Source of the DNA: Thiomonas sp.
Lineage (GTDB): Bacteria > Pseudomonadota > Gammaproteobacteria > Burkholderiales > Burkholderiaceae_C
Direction of reading: 5' to 3'
Assembly: GCA_023255715.1 (NCBI GenBank)
Contig: JAGDVQ010000171.1
Span: 1-43,548 of the forward strand
Length of the DNA: 43,548 nucleotides
Shown here: piece by piece, positions 1 through 9,791 of the stretch
Layout of the letters: every line of letters begins with the position of its first letter
Numbering within the stretch: position 1 is the first letter of the stretch
Notes under the pieces: model-generated
Seen by the model: the letters and a program-made list of their open reading frames with translations, nothing else
The model's database searches: none
Told to the model about the DNA's origin: nothing
Program-made: the position numbers and the translations under genes

Positions 1-74
1 CTGGATTCGGCCACGTCGACTGGCACAACCTGACCGCAGGCGTCGTCGCGCTGCATGTCGGGCAAAAATTTTGA
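1..74 (+). CDS. ubiE: 3' end of ubiE (demethylmenaquinone/2-polyprenyl-benzoquinol methyltransferase), truncated at window start
   Basis: Frame 3 reads GFGHVDWHNLTAGVVALHVGQKF-stop, matching the typical UbiE C-terminus (NLTAGVVALHxGxKF); followed by ubiJ and ubiB. Confidence 0.8.
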   Translation, partial: GFGHVDWHNLTAGVVALHVGQKF

Positions 75-160
75 TCTGACGCAACGCAAAACACATGGGT
101 TGAACTTTTCTATCCGAAAGGTAACAAAATGTCACCTTCATTCCACTCTCTGGATTTCGC

Positions 161-1063
161 ATGAAAACAACTGGTTTGCTCCGCAGGGTTCTTGCCTTCG
201 GCCTGATGCTGACGCTCGCTCTGGGTGCGATGGATGCACATGCCAAACGCATGGGCGGCGGCAAGAGCATGGGCCGCCAGAGCAACGCGGTGACACAGCG
301 CGAAGCTGCACCGCCCCAGCAGGCCGCGCCAGCAGCCGCGCGCCAGCAGGCCGCAGCCACACCGGCAGCCAAGCAACCCAGTCGCTGGGGGGGCATCCTG
401 GGCGGTCTGGCGGCTGGCCTTGGTCTGGCTGCGTTGTTCCATGCACTGGGATTTGGCGGGGCGCTGGGTTCCTTTCTCGGCTCCGCGCTGATGATCGGAT
501 TGCTCGCGCTGGCCGCCTTCTGGGTTTTCAATCTCCTGCGTCGCAAGTCTGCGTCCAAGACGTCGTCGCCCATGCAGTATGCAGGCGGCCCCTCGCAAGG
601 TTACGCACAGGCACCACTGGGTGTCGAAACCCACATGCCTGCGCAATGGTCACCCACTGCCGCATCGCAGGCAGCTGGCGCGCCGCGCATTCCGGCCGAT
701 TTCGATCGGGATGCCTTTCTGGCGAGCGCCAAGCAGCATTACATCCGCCTGCAACAGGCCTGGGACGCAGCCGATCTGAACAGTCTGAAGACATTCACCA
801 CCAGCGAAATGTTCGAGGCGCTGTCCGCCGAACTGCAGCAGCGCGGCATGGCGCCGAACAAGACGGAGATCGTCACCCTCGATGCCACGCTGCTCGATCT
901 GGAAGAAACCCCGACCGAGTATGTGGCCAGCGTGGAGTTCTCCGGTCTGGTGCGCGAAGAGACCTGGGGCGGCGCCAGCCCGGTGCGCGAAGCCTGGAAC
1001 CTGGTCAAGCCGCGCGATGGGTCCAGTGGCTGGCAGCTTGCAGGCATCCAGCAACTGAACTGA
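161..1063 (+). CDS. Tim44-like domain protein with N-terminal signal/TM segments
   Basis: 300 aa ORF; signal-like N-terminus, Gln/Ala-rich linker, Gly-rich hydrophobic segment, C-terminal Tim44-like region (FLASAKQHYIRLQQAWDAADLNSLKTFTTSEMFEAL). Confidence 0.8.
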   Translation: MKTTGLLRRVLAFGLMLTLALGAMDAHAKRMGGGKSMGRQSNAVTQREAAPPQQAAPAAARQQAAATPAAKQPSRWGGILGGLAAGLGLAALFHALGFGGALGSFLGSALMIGLLALAAFWVFNLLRRKSASKTSSPMQYAGGPSQGYAQAPLGVETHMPAQWSPTAASQAAGAPRIPADFDRDAFLASAKQHYIRLQQAWDAADLNSLKTFTTSEMFEALSAELQQRGMAPNKTEIVTLDATLLDLEETPTEYVASVEFSGLVREETWGGASPVREAWNLVKPRDGSSGWQLAGIQQLN

Positions 1064-1084
1064 CCATCACGGATTCGCCGCAGG

Positions 1085-1118
1085 AACGCCGCAGTTGCGC
1101 AAGCACTGCGGCGTTTTT
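1085..1118 (+). terminator. Rho-independent terminator downstream of the Tim44-like gene
   Basis: Perfect 11-bp stem AACGCCGCAGT/ACTGCGGCGTT, 9-nt loop, followed by TTTTT. Confidence 0.8.
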
Positions 1119-1205
1119 CGTCAGTCATTTGTCGTGGGCCTTTTGCGCTGCGTCGCATTCTTCCGGGTGCCGACTCCTAGAATGCGTGTGCCAACGAATC
1201 CGCCC

Positions 1206-1865
1206 ATGCACATTCCCGACTTACAGCAACTGATTCCCACGGACACGTCGATCGTCCGTCGGCTCCAGTCCCTTGTTTCACCTGCGATCAACCATCTGCT
1301 CACCACCGATCCAAACGCGCAGGGCAGGTTGCGAGCGCACGCCGGCAAGACGCTGGTTTTCAGCGCCCTTGGCATGGATCTGCCGTTTGAAATCAGCCCG
1401 GACGGCCTGCTGCGCACCCCGCAGGACGGCGCCATGGCCACAGACGATGCCCACCTGCACATCACTCTGGACATGGACGCCCTGCGCGACGCGCTCGCCA
1501 GGCGTGCACCGCTGAGTTTGAGCGGGGCGCGCGTGCGCGGCGACGCCGAGCTGGCCCAGACCCTTTCCTGGCTGATGGCGCATGTGCGCTGGGATGCGGA
1601 GGATGATCTGGCGCAGCTCATTGGTGACATTCCCGCACACCGTCTTGCGCAAGCGGGACAAGCAGCTGCCACCCAGGGCAGACAGGCGTGGGAGCGCGGC
1701 CATGCCCGCGCGCGCGACTGGTTTGCCACCCGTCCGCGGGCATTGGTCAGCCGCAGCGAACTGACGCAGCAGCAGGACGCGGTGCGCGACCTGCGCGATC
1801 GCACAGCCCGGCTGGAAAAGCGCATCGCCCTGCTGCGCAAGCAAATAGGCGCCAACAGACGCTGA
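1206..1865 (+). CDS. ubiJ: Ubiquinone biosynthesis accessory factor UbiJ (SCP2 domain)
   Basis: [32 protein letters not shown]...; SCP2-like region and coiled C-terminus; lies between ubiE and ubiB. Confidence 0.8.
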   Translation: MHIPDLQQLIPTDTSIVRRLQSLVSPAINHLLTTDPNAQGRLRAHAGKTLVFSALGMDLPFEISPDGLLRTPQDGAMATDDAHLHITLDMDALRDALARRAPLSLSGARVRGDAELAQTLSWLMAHVRWDAEDDLAQLIGDIPAHRLAQAGQAAATQGRQAWERGHARARDWFATRPRALVSRSELTQQQDAVRDLRDRTARLEKRIALLRKQIGANRR

Positions 1866-1872
1866 CCGCCCA

Positions 1873-3444
1873 ATGCGACGCTTGCTCCGACTGTTCAAGA
1901 TTTTTTCCGTCATCCTGCGCTACGGCCTGGATGAAATTGCCCTCTCCGGCTTCCGTCACCCCTGGCTGCGTCGTCTCAGTCGCGTGCTCACCCTGGGTCG
2001 GTCGCTGACCATCCCGCGTGGCGAGCGCCTGCGTCTGGCCCTGGAAAGCCTGGGCCCGATCTTCGTCAAATTCGGTCAGGTGCTGTCCACGCGCCGCGAC
2101 CTGTTGCCTCCGGACATCGCCGACGAACTTGCCAAGTTGCAGGACCGCGTCCCGCCGTTCGACTCCGACACGGCCGTCGCCATCATCGAACGCGCATTTG
2201 GCAAGCCGATCGGGGTGCTGTTCGCCACATTCGAGCGCAAGCCGGTGGCCAGCGCATCCATTGCGCAAGTGCATTTCGCCACCCTGCCCGCATCTCAGGG
2301 CGGCGCCGAGGTGGCCGTCAAGGTGCTGCGCCCCGGCATGCACAAGGTCATCGAAGAAGACCTGGCGCTGATGCACACCATGGCGGCGCTGGTGGACAGG
2401 CTGTGGAGCGAAGGCAGACGCCTCAAGCCGCGCGAAGTCGTCGCCGAGTTCGACAACTATCTGCACGACGAACTCGACCTGGTGCGCGAGGCTGCGAATG
2501 GCGCGCAACTGCGCCGCAACATGGCGTCACTCGATCTGATCCTGATCCCCGAAATGCACTGGGAGCTGTGCCGCAGTGAAGTGATCGTGATGCAGCGCAT
2601 GTATGGCGTGCCGATCGGCCGCATCGACGCGCTGCGCGCTGCCGGCGTCGACTTCAAGCAACTGGCCAAGGCCGGGGTGGATATTTTTTTCACCCAGGTA
2701 TTCCGCGATGGGTTCTTTCATGCCGACATGCACCCCGGCAACATCATGGTCAGCCTGCAGCCCGAGACCTTCGGCCGCTACATCGCGCTGGATTTCGGCA
2801 TCGTGGGCACCCTGTCCGACTTCGACAAGGACTACCTGGCGCAGAACTTCATCGCGTTCTTTCGCCGCGACTACAAGCGCGTGGCCGAGCTGCACGTCGA
2901 GTCGGGCTGGGTACCGGCGGACGTGCGCATCGACGAACTCGAGGCTGCGGTGCGCAGTGTGTGCGAGCCACAGTTTGCGCGGCCGCTGAAGGACATCTCG
3001 CTCGGCCAGGTGCTGATGCGGCTGTTCCAGGTGTCGCGCCGCTTCAAGGTGGAAATCCAGCCCCAGCTCGTGCTGCTGCAAAAAACCCTGCTCAATATCG
3101 AAGGTCTGGGTCGTGAGCTCGACCCGGAGCTCGACCTCTGGACCACCGCCCAGCCCTTCCTGGAGAAGTGGATGAAGAGCCAGGTGGGCTGGCCCGCGTT
3201 CCGCGACAAGCTCAAGAACGAATCGACCCGCTACGCGCAGTATTTGCCGGAAATCCCGCGCTTGCTGCATCAGGCGCTGCAGGCACATGAAAGGCGGGAT
3301 GACCCGCTGCTGCGCGAACTGCTGCAGGAACAGCGACGCACCAATCAGCTCCTGCAAATCCTGATGGCGTTTGTCGTTGGCTTCATCCTTGCGGTGCTGT
3401 TGCTGGGCGCCGTGGACAGCCGCTGGCTGCGCTGGTTTTTCTGA
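1873..3444 (+). CDS. ubiB: Ubiquinone biosynthesis regulatory kinase-like protein UbiB
   Basis: 523 aa; ABC1/UbiB motifs ([41 protein letters not shown]) and C-terminal TM. Confidence 0.95.
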   Translation: MRRLLRLFKIFSVILRYGLDEIALSGFRHPWLRRLSRVLTLGRSLTIPRGERLRLALESLGPIFVKFGQVLSTRRDLLPPDIADELAKLQDRVPPFDSDTAVAIIERAFGKPIGVLFATFERKPVASASIAQVHFATLPASQGGAEVAVKVLRPGMHKVIEEDLALMHTMAALVDRLWSEGRRLKPREVVAEFDNYLHDELDLVREAANGAQLRRNMASLDLILIPEMHWELCRSEVIVMQRMYGVPIGRIDALRAAGVDFKQLAKAGVDIFFTQVFRDGFFHADMHPGNIMVSLQPETFGRYIALDFGIVGTLSDFDKDYLAQNFIAFFRRDYKRVAELHVESGWVPADVRIDELEAAVRSVCEPQFARPLKDISLGQVLMRLFQVSRRFKVEIQPQLVLLQKTLLNIEGLGRELDPELDLWTTAQPFLEKWMKSQVGWPAFRDKLKNESTRYAQYLPEIPRLLHQALQAHERRDDPLLRELLQEQRRTNQLLQILMAFVVGFILAVLLLGAVDSRWLRWFF

Positions 3445-3466
3445 AACGCCTGCAACACGCTGAACC

Positions 3467-4333
3467 ATGACCACTGCCGCCCTGCTGCGCACATTGCCGG
3501 ATGGCACCCCCATTCCCGCCCTCGGCCTGGGCACCTGGCGCATGGGTGAACGCGCCGACCAGCGTGAGGCGGAAACCCTCGCCGTGCGCGACGCGCTGCG
3601 CCTGGGCTACAGGCTGATCGACACAGCAGAGATGTACGGTGAGGGCGGCGCGGAAACCATGCTGGGCACCGCGCTGCAGCAGGCCTTCGCCGCGGGCGAG
3701 GCTCGCCGCGAGGACCTCACCGTGGTCAGCAAGGTCTATCCACACCATGCCTCCACCCAGGGCGTGATCGACGCCTGCGAGCGCAGCCTGCGCCGCTTGA
3801 AGCTGGAGTCCATCGACCTGTATCTGCTGCACTGGCGCGGCGAATTTCCGCTGGCGCAAACGCTCGACGGGTTTGCCACGCTGCAGGCACGCGGCCTGAT
3901 CCGCCACTGGGGCGTCAGCAATTTTGACGTCGACGACATGGAAGAACTTGCCGCTCTTCCTGGCGGTTCGCACTGTGCCGCAAATCAGGTGTATTACAGC
4001 CTGAGCGCGCGCGGCATCGAGTTCGACCTGCTGCCCTGGCAGGCGAGGCGGCGCCTGCCTCTGATGGCCTACAGCCCCATCGACCAGGGCGCGCTCAGCG
4101 GCCATGCCGCAGTGCTGGCAATCGCCCAGAGGCTGGGTGTGAGCGCAGCGCAAGTGGCGCTGGCCTGGGTGCTGCGCCAGCCCGAGGTCATTGCCATTCC
4201 CAAGGCCGTGCGCAGCGCTCATCTGCGGGACAATCTGGCTGCCACGCAGCTGCAACTCGGCGCGGCGGATCTGAGCCTGCTCGACGCCGCATTTCCCCCG
4301 CCACGGCGCAAGCGCAGTCTTGCCATGATTTGA
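3467..4333 (+). CDS. Aldo/keto reductase
   Basis: 288 aa; GLGTWRMGE, RLIDTAEMYGEGGAE, IDLYLLHW, GVSNFDV motifs. Confidence 0.92.
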   Translation: MTTAALLRTLPDGTPIPALGLGTWRMGERADQREAETLAVRDALRLGYRLIDTAEMYGEGGAETMLGTALQQAFAAGEARREDLTVVSKVYPHHASTQGVIDACERSLRRLKLESIDLYLLHWRGEFPLAQTLDGFATLQARGLIRHWGVSNFDVDDMEELAALPGGSHCAANQVYYSLSARGIEFDLLPWQARRRLPLMAYSPIDQGALSGHAAVLAIAQRLGVSAAQVALAWVLRQPEVIAIPKAVRSAHLRDNLAATQLQLGAADLSLLDAAFPPPRRKRSLAMI

Positions 4334-4399
4334 TCCACGCACTTGCCGCGCCCACTGGGCATCGGCACAATGCTTTCGTCACCCGCCTGTCACCTCACC

Positions 4400-4678
4400 A
4401 TGTCTGATACTCAAATCCGCGACACCCTGCAACGCCTGCACACGGTGCTGCAGTCTCAGCCCCAGCTCGACCCCGAGCTCAAGAGCCTGCTGCAAACCCT
4501 GGATCAGGACATCCAGACCGCGCTGGAGCACAAGCGCAGCGAGACGGCCACAGCGCCTGAATCGACCGATCTTGCCGAACAGGCGCAAGCCCTGGCCACC
4601 CGCTTTGCCGCCGAGCATCCCAACATCGACCTGGCCCTGCGCGAGCTGCGCAGCTTGCTGCTAGGCGTCGGCCTGTAA
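4400..4678 (+). CDS. DUF4404-family small protein
   Basis: MSDTQIRDTLQRLHTVLQSQPQLDPELKSLLQTLDQDIQTAL...; short acidic helical protein. Confidence 0.65.
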   Translation: MSDTQIRDTLQRLHTVLQSQPQLDPELKSLLQTLDQDIQTALEHKRSETATAPESTDLAEQAQALATRFAAEHPNIDLALRELRSLLLGVGL

Positions 4679-5737
4679 GTTCCTCGGGGGCATCCCAGCC
4701 AACTGCCGCGCCATGCGGATGGCGGCAATCAGGCTGGACGGATCGGCCTGATCCTTGCCCGCGATGTCGAACGCCGTGCCGTGATCCGGGCTGGTGCGCA
4801 CGAAGGGCAGGCCCAAGGTCACATTCACGCCCTGCTCCACCCCCAGATATTTCACGGGAATCAAGCCCTGATCGTGGTACATGGCCACCACGATGTCGAA
4901 CGCCCCCGGATGTGCGGGCGGGTCATGCCGGGCGCGCATGAACACGGTGTCGGGGGGGTAAGGGCCGGTGGCATCGATGCCTTCGAGTCGCGCCTGTGCA
5001 ATGGCCGGGGCAATGATGCGTGCCTCCTCATCCCCGAACAGCCCGTCTTCTCCCGCGTGGGGATTGAGCCCTGCCACGGCGATGCGCGGCCTTTCCATCC
5101 CCCATGCATTTGCAGCCCGATGCGCAATGCGCAAGGTCTGCAGCACGGCCTCGGTGGTCACGGCGTCGATGGCCTGCCGCAGTGCCATGTGGACCGTCAC
5201 CAGCACGGTTCTGAGCTGGGCATTGGCCAACATCATGCGCACGGGCGCGCCGCCTGCGATGTGCTGCAGGATTTCGGTGTGACCTGGAAAGTCCACCCCC
5301 GCGGCATGCAGCGCGGCCTTGTGGATCGGTGCGGTCACGACTGCGGCCACACGTCCCGCGATGGCGTCCTTGGCGGCGGCCTCGATGCAGGCAAACGCCG
5401 CCGCGCCTGCGCGTGCGTCGACTTGTCCCAGGGGCAGATCGTCCGGCAGTTGCACAACCGGAAGCACGGGAATGGCCCCTTCGGGCACATCACGCCACTG
5501 GGTCAGCGTGTCGAGCTCCGCAATCACCGGGCTGCCGCTTTGCGGCGTGAACCGCATTGCCCGCGCCGTACGCGCCAGCCAGGCCGCGTCTCCATAGACC
5601 ACGCAGCCCGTCGCCTCGCCGCGCGCAAACGCACGCACGATGGTCTCGGGGCCGATGCCACAGGCATCGCCCAGGGTGAGGGCAACGGGAAGATCACCGC
5701 GGCGCTCAGGCCGGGTTGTCGAGGTCGACGAAGACAT
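4661..5737 (-). CDS. pdxA: 4-hydroxythreonine-4-phosphate dehydrogenase PdxA
   Basis: ALTLGDACGIGPETIVRAF, VTAPIHKAAL, FPGHTEIL, YHDQGLIPVKYLG; start chosen at MSSSTSTTRPERRG (alternative at 5749); the longer ORF extension to 6028 is antisense/out-of-frame overlap. Confidence 0.92.
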   Translation of the reverse strand: MSSSTSTTRPERRGDLPVALTLGDACGIGPETIVRAFARGEATGCVVYGDAAWLARTARAMRFTPQSGSPVIAELDTLTQWRDVPEGAIPVLPVVQLPDDLPLGQVDARAGAAAFACIEAAAKDAIAGRVAAVVTAPIHKAALHAAGVDFPGHTEILQHIAGGAPVRMMLANAQLRTVLVTVHMALRQAIDAVTTEAVLQTLRIAHRAANAWGMERPRIAVAGLNPHAGEDGLFGDEEARIIAPAIAQARLEGIDATGPYPPDTVFMRARHDPPAHPGAFDIVVAMYHDQGLIPVKYLGVEQGVNVTLGLPFVRTSPDHGTAFDIAGKDQADPSSLIAAIRMARQLAGMPPRNLQADA

Positions 5738-6449
5738 GTTCGAGTCCATAGTGTGCGGCCAGATGATCGCCCAGCGCGCGAATGCCGTCGCGCTCGGTGG
5801 CGTGGTGGCCGCACGCCAGATAGGTGATGCCCATTTCGCGCGCAAAGTGCGCCGTGGGCTCGGAAATCTCGCCACTGACGAAGGTTCGCGCACCCGCCGC
5901 CCAGGCGTCCTCGATCCAGTCCTGCGCGCCGCCGGTGCACCAGGCCAGCGTGCCGACCGCAGTGCCTGGATCGCCAACGACCAGGGGAGCGCGCCCCAGG
6001 TCGCGCGTGATGGCTTGCGCCATGTCACCCACGGTCAACTGCGGCGCATTGCCCAGACAGCCCAATTGCTGCTTGCCAAAACGCCCCTGAACCGACCAGC
6101 CCAGCCGCTTGGCGAGCATGACGTTGTTGCCCAGTTCGCAATGCCCATCGAGCGGCAGGTGATAGGCGAACAGATTGATGTCCGCAGCCAGCAGCAAGCC
6201 CAGGCGCTTGCGCTTCTGGCGGATGACCCGTGGGTCTTCCCCGCGCCAGAAATAACCGTGATGCACCAGGATGGCATCGGCCCGCAGTGCAATGGCACGC
6301 TCGATCAGCGCCAGACTGGCGGTCACGCCCGTGACGATGCGCCGGATGTCGTCGCGGCCCTCGACCTGCAACCCGTTTGGGCAATAATCGGTAAATCGCG
6401 CGCAATCGAGCAACACATCGATTTCGCCCTGCAAATGCTCTCTGTGCAT
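5706..6449 (-). CDS. NIF3-like dinuclear metal center protein (GTP cyclohydrolase I type 2/YbgI family)
   Basis: 247 aa; DYCPNGLQVEG, ILVHHGYFWRGEDP, HLPLDGHCELGNN, ACGHHATERDGIRALG motifs. Confidence 0.9.
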   Translation of the reverse strand: MHREHLQGEIDVLLDCARFTDYCPNGLQVEGRDDIRRIVTGVTASLALIERAIALRADAILVHHGYFWRGEDPRVIRQKRKRLGLLLAADINLFAYHLPLDGHCELGNNVMLAKRLGWSVQGRFGKQQLGCLGNAPQLTVGDMAQAITRDLGRAPLVVGDPGTAVGTLAWCTGGAQDWIEDAWAAGARTFVSGEISEPTAHFAREMGITYLACGHHATERDGIRALGDHLAAHYGLEHVFVDLDNPA

Positions 6450-6508
6450 GGTGGCCTTGAAGTGTGAAGACGCGCCGCCATGTAGCGAGTTCCTTTTGGA
6501 CTCACTCT

Positions 6509-7693
6509 ATGCGACGCCTCTGGCTGCTATTTTCCCAGACTGCGACGATTGCGCTCGCCGCGCTGTTCGTCGTCTCGACCCTCAAGCCGGAATGGGTGCG
6601 TTTTGGCGGCCCCGCAACCTCGGCGGTGGGCAAGCCCGCCGTCGTCACCGTGCAGGACGCCCCAGTTGCCAGCCCCCCGCTGCAGGCCGCACCCGGCAGC
6701 TACAGTGCGGCTGCCCTCAAGGCCATGCCCGCAGTGGTGTCCATCACCACATCCAAGACGCCGCGCCGCGTGCCGGGGCTGGACCCCTGGCGGCGCCAGT
6801 TTCAGGGCAATCGCCAACCCACGGTGGGACTGGGTTCTGGCGTGATCGTCAGCCCGGACGGCTACATCCTCACCAACAACCACGTCGTTGAAGGCGCCGA
6901 TCAGATCGAAGTCACGCTGGCCGATGGTCGCGAAGCCAAGGCCAGGCTGGTGGGACGCGACCCCGACACCGATCTGGCCGTGTTGCGCATCCAGCTGGAC
7001 GCGCTTCCCGTCATCACCTTCGGCAATGATGCGACTGCCCGCGTGGGCGATGTGGTGCTGGCCATCGGCTATCCCTTCGGGGTGGGCCAGACGGTGACGC
7101 AGGGCATCATCAGCGCCCTGGGCCGCACGCAGCTTGGCATCAATACCTTCGAGAATTTCATCCAGACCGACGCCGCCATCAATCCGGGCAACTCGGGTGG
7201 CGCACTGGTCGATGCCAACGGCAATCTCATCGGCATCAACACGGCCATCTTTTCGCGCAGCGGTGGCTCGCTGGGCATCGGCTTTGCCGTGCCAGTCTCC
7301 ACCGCGCGCAACGTGATGCAACAGCTCATCACGACTGGACAGGTCGTGCGGGGATGGATCGGCGTGGAGCCACAGGACGTGACCGACCAGCTCGCCCGCA
7401 GCCTGAACCTGCCGCGTCCGGAAGGCGTGGTCATCATCGGGGTGCTGCGCCAGGGCCCGGCGGATCAGGCCGGCGTCAAGCCGGGCGACGTGGTGCTGGA
7501 TGTCGCGGGCAAGCCCGTGGAGAACACCGGGCAACTGCTCAACGCGGTGGCCGCGCTCAAGCCCGGCAGTCAGACGGCGATTCAGGTGCTGCGCGATGGC
7601 AAGCCGCAAACCGTGGTGGTCCGCATCGGCACGCGTCCGCAAAACCTGAGCCAGGCTCCAGCAGCAGAAGACAGCGACGGCATACTGCCGTAA
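6509..7693 (+). CDS. Membrane-anchored S1C/Do-family serine protease with a single PDZ domain (DegS/AlgW-like)
   Basis: N-terminal TM; catalytic motifs TNNHVVEGAD, DTDLAVLRI, NPGNSGGALVD; one PDZ domain. Confidence 0.93.
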   Translation: MRRLWLLFSQTATIALAALFVVSTLKPEWVRFGGPATSAVGKPAVVTVQDAPVASPPLQAAPGSYSAAALKAMPAVVSITTSKTPRRVPGLDPWRRQFQGNRQPTVGLGSGVIVSPDGYILTNNHVVEGADQIEVTLADGREAKARLVGRDPDTDLAVLRIQLDALPVITFGNDATARVGDVVLAIGYPFGVGQTVTQGIISALGRTQLGINTFENFIQTDAAINPGNSGGALVDANGNLIGINTAIFSRSGGSLGIGFAVPVSTARNVMQQLITTGQVVRGWIGVEPQDVTDQLARSLNLPRPEGVVIIGVLRQGPADQAGVKPGDVVLDVAGKPVENTGQLLNAVAALKPGSQTAIQVLRDGKPQTVVVRIGTRPQNLSQAPAAEDSDGILP

Positions 7694-7705
7694 ACAGCGC
7701 AGGCG

Positions 7706-8509
7706 TCAGGAAGCGGTGGACTGCGCGTCCTTTTCTTCGTCGGACGGAGGGGCCGAATACTTCACCAGATACTTTGCTGCCAGAATGCCCACTTCGAACA
7801 GCAGAATCATCGAGAGCGCAAGCGAAGTCTGCGAGACCACATCTGGCGGTGTAACGATGGCCGCCACGATGAAGGCCACCACAATGAAGTAGCTGCGCCA
7901 GGACCTGAGCTGCTCGACCGTCACCAGACCGAAGCGCACCAGCACCATCAGCACCACCGGGACTTCAAAAGCCGTGCCGAACGCCATGAACATGGTCAGC
8001 ATGAAGCTCAGGTAAGCCTCGATGTCTGGCGCCGCTGTGATCACCTTGGGAGCAAAACCCTGAATGAAGGTGAACAAGCGCCCAAAGACAAAGAAATAGC
8101 AGAACGCCACACCCATGTAGAACAGCAGCGTGCTGCTGATGATCAGCGGCATGACCAGTCGCTTCTCGTGAGTGTAAAGGCCGGGCGCCACAAAGGCCCA
8201 CACCTGATAGAGCACGGCGGGCAAGGCAATCATGAAGGCCACCAGCAAGGTCACCTTGATGGGGACGACAAACGGCGAGATCACCCCGATGGCAATCATC
8301 GTCGAGCCCTTCGGAAGATGGGCGATGAGCGGGTGCGACAGCAGATCGAACAAACCTGACGGCCCCGGGTAGATCGACAGCACGATGAACACCACTGCGA
8401 CAGCGGCAATGGCCCGGATGAGCCGGTTGCGCAGTTCGATCAGATGCGAGATGAACGGCTGTTCGGCCTCGGGGCTGTCCGGTGTCACTGTTTTTTTGGA
8501 ATCAGACAC
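7706..8509 (-). CDS. tatC: Sec-independent protein translocase TatC (likely GTG start)
   Basis: FISHLIELRNRLIRA... multi-TM TatC sequence; adjacent tatB and tatA. Confidence 0.95.
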   Translation of the reverse strand: MSDSKKTVTPDSPEAEQPFISHLIELRNRLIRAIAAVAVVFIVLSIYPGPSGLFDLLSHPLIAHLPKGSTMIAIGVISPFVVPIKVTLLVAFMIALPAVLYQVWAFVAPGLYTHEKRLVMPLIISSTLLFYMGVAFCYFFVFGRLFTFIQGFAPKVITAAPDIEAYLSFMLTMFMAFGTAFEVPVVLMVLVRFGLVTVEQLRSWRSYFIVVAFIVAAIVTPPDVVSQTSLALSMILLFEVGILAAKYLVKYSAPPSDEEKDAQSTAS

Positions 8510-8575
8510 GGGCGATGCACTCGCTAACAAAAATGGGTTGGAACACGCGAAACACGCCGCCGCGACAACACCGCA

Positions 8576-9064
8576 TCAGCGCTTGACACGGTAGCGCGCC
8601 ATGCGCGCTGCGCCCGACAGCGCCTGCGTGCGCACACGTGCCTGTCGGCGGTACCACTGCGGAACCGTATTGCCCGAGAGCTTCTTGCGCTTCTTGGACG
8701 GGTAGTCCGGACTGGGCAGGCTGGGCGCGGAGAAACCATCGGAGATCGACGGCTCGGTCCCGCTGGTCAGGCCACTCGTGGCTTCTTTCCATGCATCATC
8801 AAAGCTGCCCTGCACTTCTGCGACGTTCTCGGTCACGGATTTTTTCATGTCCTGCGCAGCGGTCTCCAGAGACGACTTCACATTGCGCAGTTCTTCCAGG
8901 TCGATCTGGCGATTGACCTCGGCCTTGACATCTGCCAGATAGCGCTGCGCGCGTCCCAGCAGATTGCCGGCGGTGCGGGCCACACGCGGCAGTTTCTCCG
9001 GCCCGAGCACGACCAGCGCAACCACGCCGATCAGGCCGATTTCGGACATTCCGATGTCAAACAT
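8576..9064 (-). CDS. tatB: Sec-independent protein translocase TatB
   Basis: MFDIGMSEIGLIGVVALVVLGPEKLPRVARTAG. Confidence 0.95.
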   Translation of the reverse strand: MFDIGMSEIGLIGVVALVVLGPEKLPRVARTAGNLLGRAQRYLADVKAEVNRQIDLEELRNVKSSLETAAQDMKKSVTENVAEVQGSFDDAWKEATSGLTSGTEPSISDGFSAPSLPSPDYPSKKRKKLSGNTVPQWYRRQARVRTQALSGAARMARYRVKR

Positions 9065-9115
9065 GGGCAGTCAGTCGAGAAGGAAACGCGATGCGTGCAC
9101 AAGCGGTCTGCAGGA

Positions 9116-9140
9116 ACAAAAAGCCGGCATTGCTGCCGGC
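9116..9140 (-). terminator. Intrinsic-terminator-like hairpin between tatA and tatB
   Basis: Minus strand GCCGGCA-GCAA-TGCCGGC followed by TTTTTGTT; perfect 7-bp stem in the tatA-tatB gap. Confidence 0.75.
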
Positions 9141-9159
9141 CAGCAGGTCGATGTGGCGA

Positions 9160-9402
9160 TCAGGTAGACGACTTCTCTTTGGCCTGGACGTCGATGGTTT
9201 CCTTTTTGGCGCTGGTTTCGGCAGCGAGTTGCTTGTCCGCCTCGGCCGGTTTGTCGTCCGCACTGGCGTCGCGCATGCCGTCCTTGAAGCCCTTGACCGC
9301 GGAACCGAGGTCGGAGCCCATGTTCTTCAGTTTCTTGGTGCCAAACACCATCATCACAATGACCAGCACGATCAGCCAGTGCCAAATGCTCAATGAGCCC
9401 AT
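9160..9402 (-). CDS. tatA: Sec-independent protein translocase TatA
   Basis: [43 protein letters not shown]. Confidence 0.95.
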   Translation of the reverse strand: MGSLSIWHWLIVLVIVMMVFGTKKLKNMGSDLGSAVKGFKDGMRDASADDKPAEADKQLAAETSAKKETIDVQAKEKSST

Positions 9403-9424
9403 GATCTACTCCTTCGCCGCAAAA

Positions 9425-9775
9425 TTAAGGGGCCTGTTTTTTCCACGGACGGGGGCCGCCCATGACGTGCAAGTGCAGGTGAAACACTTCCTGCCCTCCA
9501 TTCTGACCCGTGTTGATGACGGTGCGAAAGCCCTCTTCACATCCCTGCTCACGTGCCAGTCGGGGTACAAGCTGCATCATTTTACCGAGTAAGGCAGTGT
9601 GCTCAGTACCCACATCGAATAAAGACGATAGATGCAGTCGGGGAATGATCAAAAAGTGCACAGGTGCGGCAGGGTGGATGTCGTGGAAGGCGATCACGTC
9701 CTCGTCCTGGTACAGCAGTTTTGCCGGTAGCTGCCCGGCAGCAATTTTGCAGAAGATGCAGTTGGAATCTGTCAT
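9425..9775 (-). CDS. hinT: HIT-family protein (histidine triad, HinT-like)
   Basis: CIFCKIAAGQLPAKLLYQDE..., HIT motif HLHLHVMGG. Confidence 0.92.
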   Translation of the reverse strand: MTDSNCIFCKIAAGQLPAKLLYQDEDVIAFHDIHPAAPVHFLIIPRLHLSSLFDVGTEHTALLGKMMQLVPRLAREQGCEEGFRTVINTGQNGGQEVFHLHLHVMGGPRPWKKQAP

Positions 9776-9791
9776 GGCGATGATCCAGGCT

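Noticed and set aside
2527-3543. 338-aa minus-strand ORF inside ubiB
   Set aside because: Antisense of a well-supported UbiB coding sequence; composition not protein-like.
5750-6028. N-terminal extension of the pdxA ORF
   Set aside because: Overlaps the NIF3-family gene out of frame and has no PdxA similarity; PdxA begins near 5737-5749.
8486-8504. T7 homopolymer near the tatC start as possible phase variation
   Set aside because: Encodes ordinary Lys codons close to the start; short and no other evidence of slippage.
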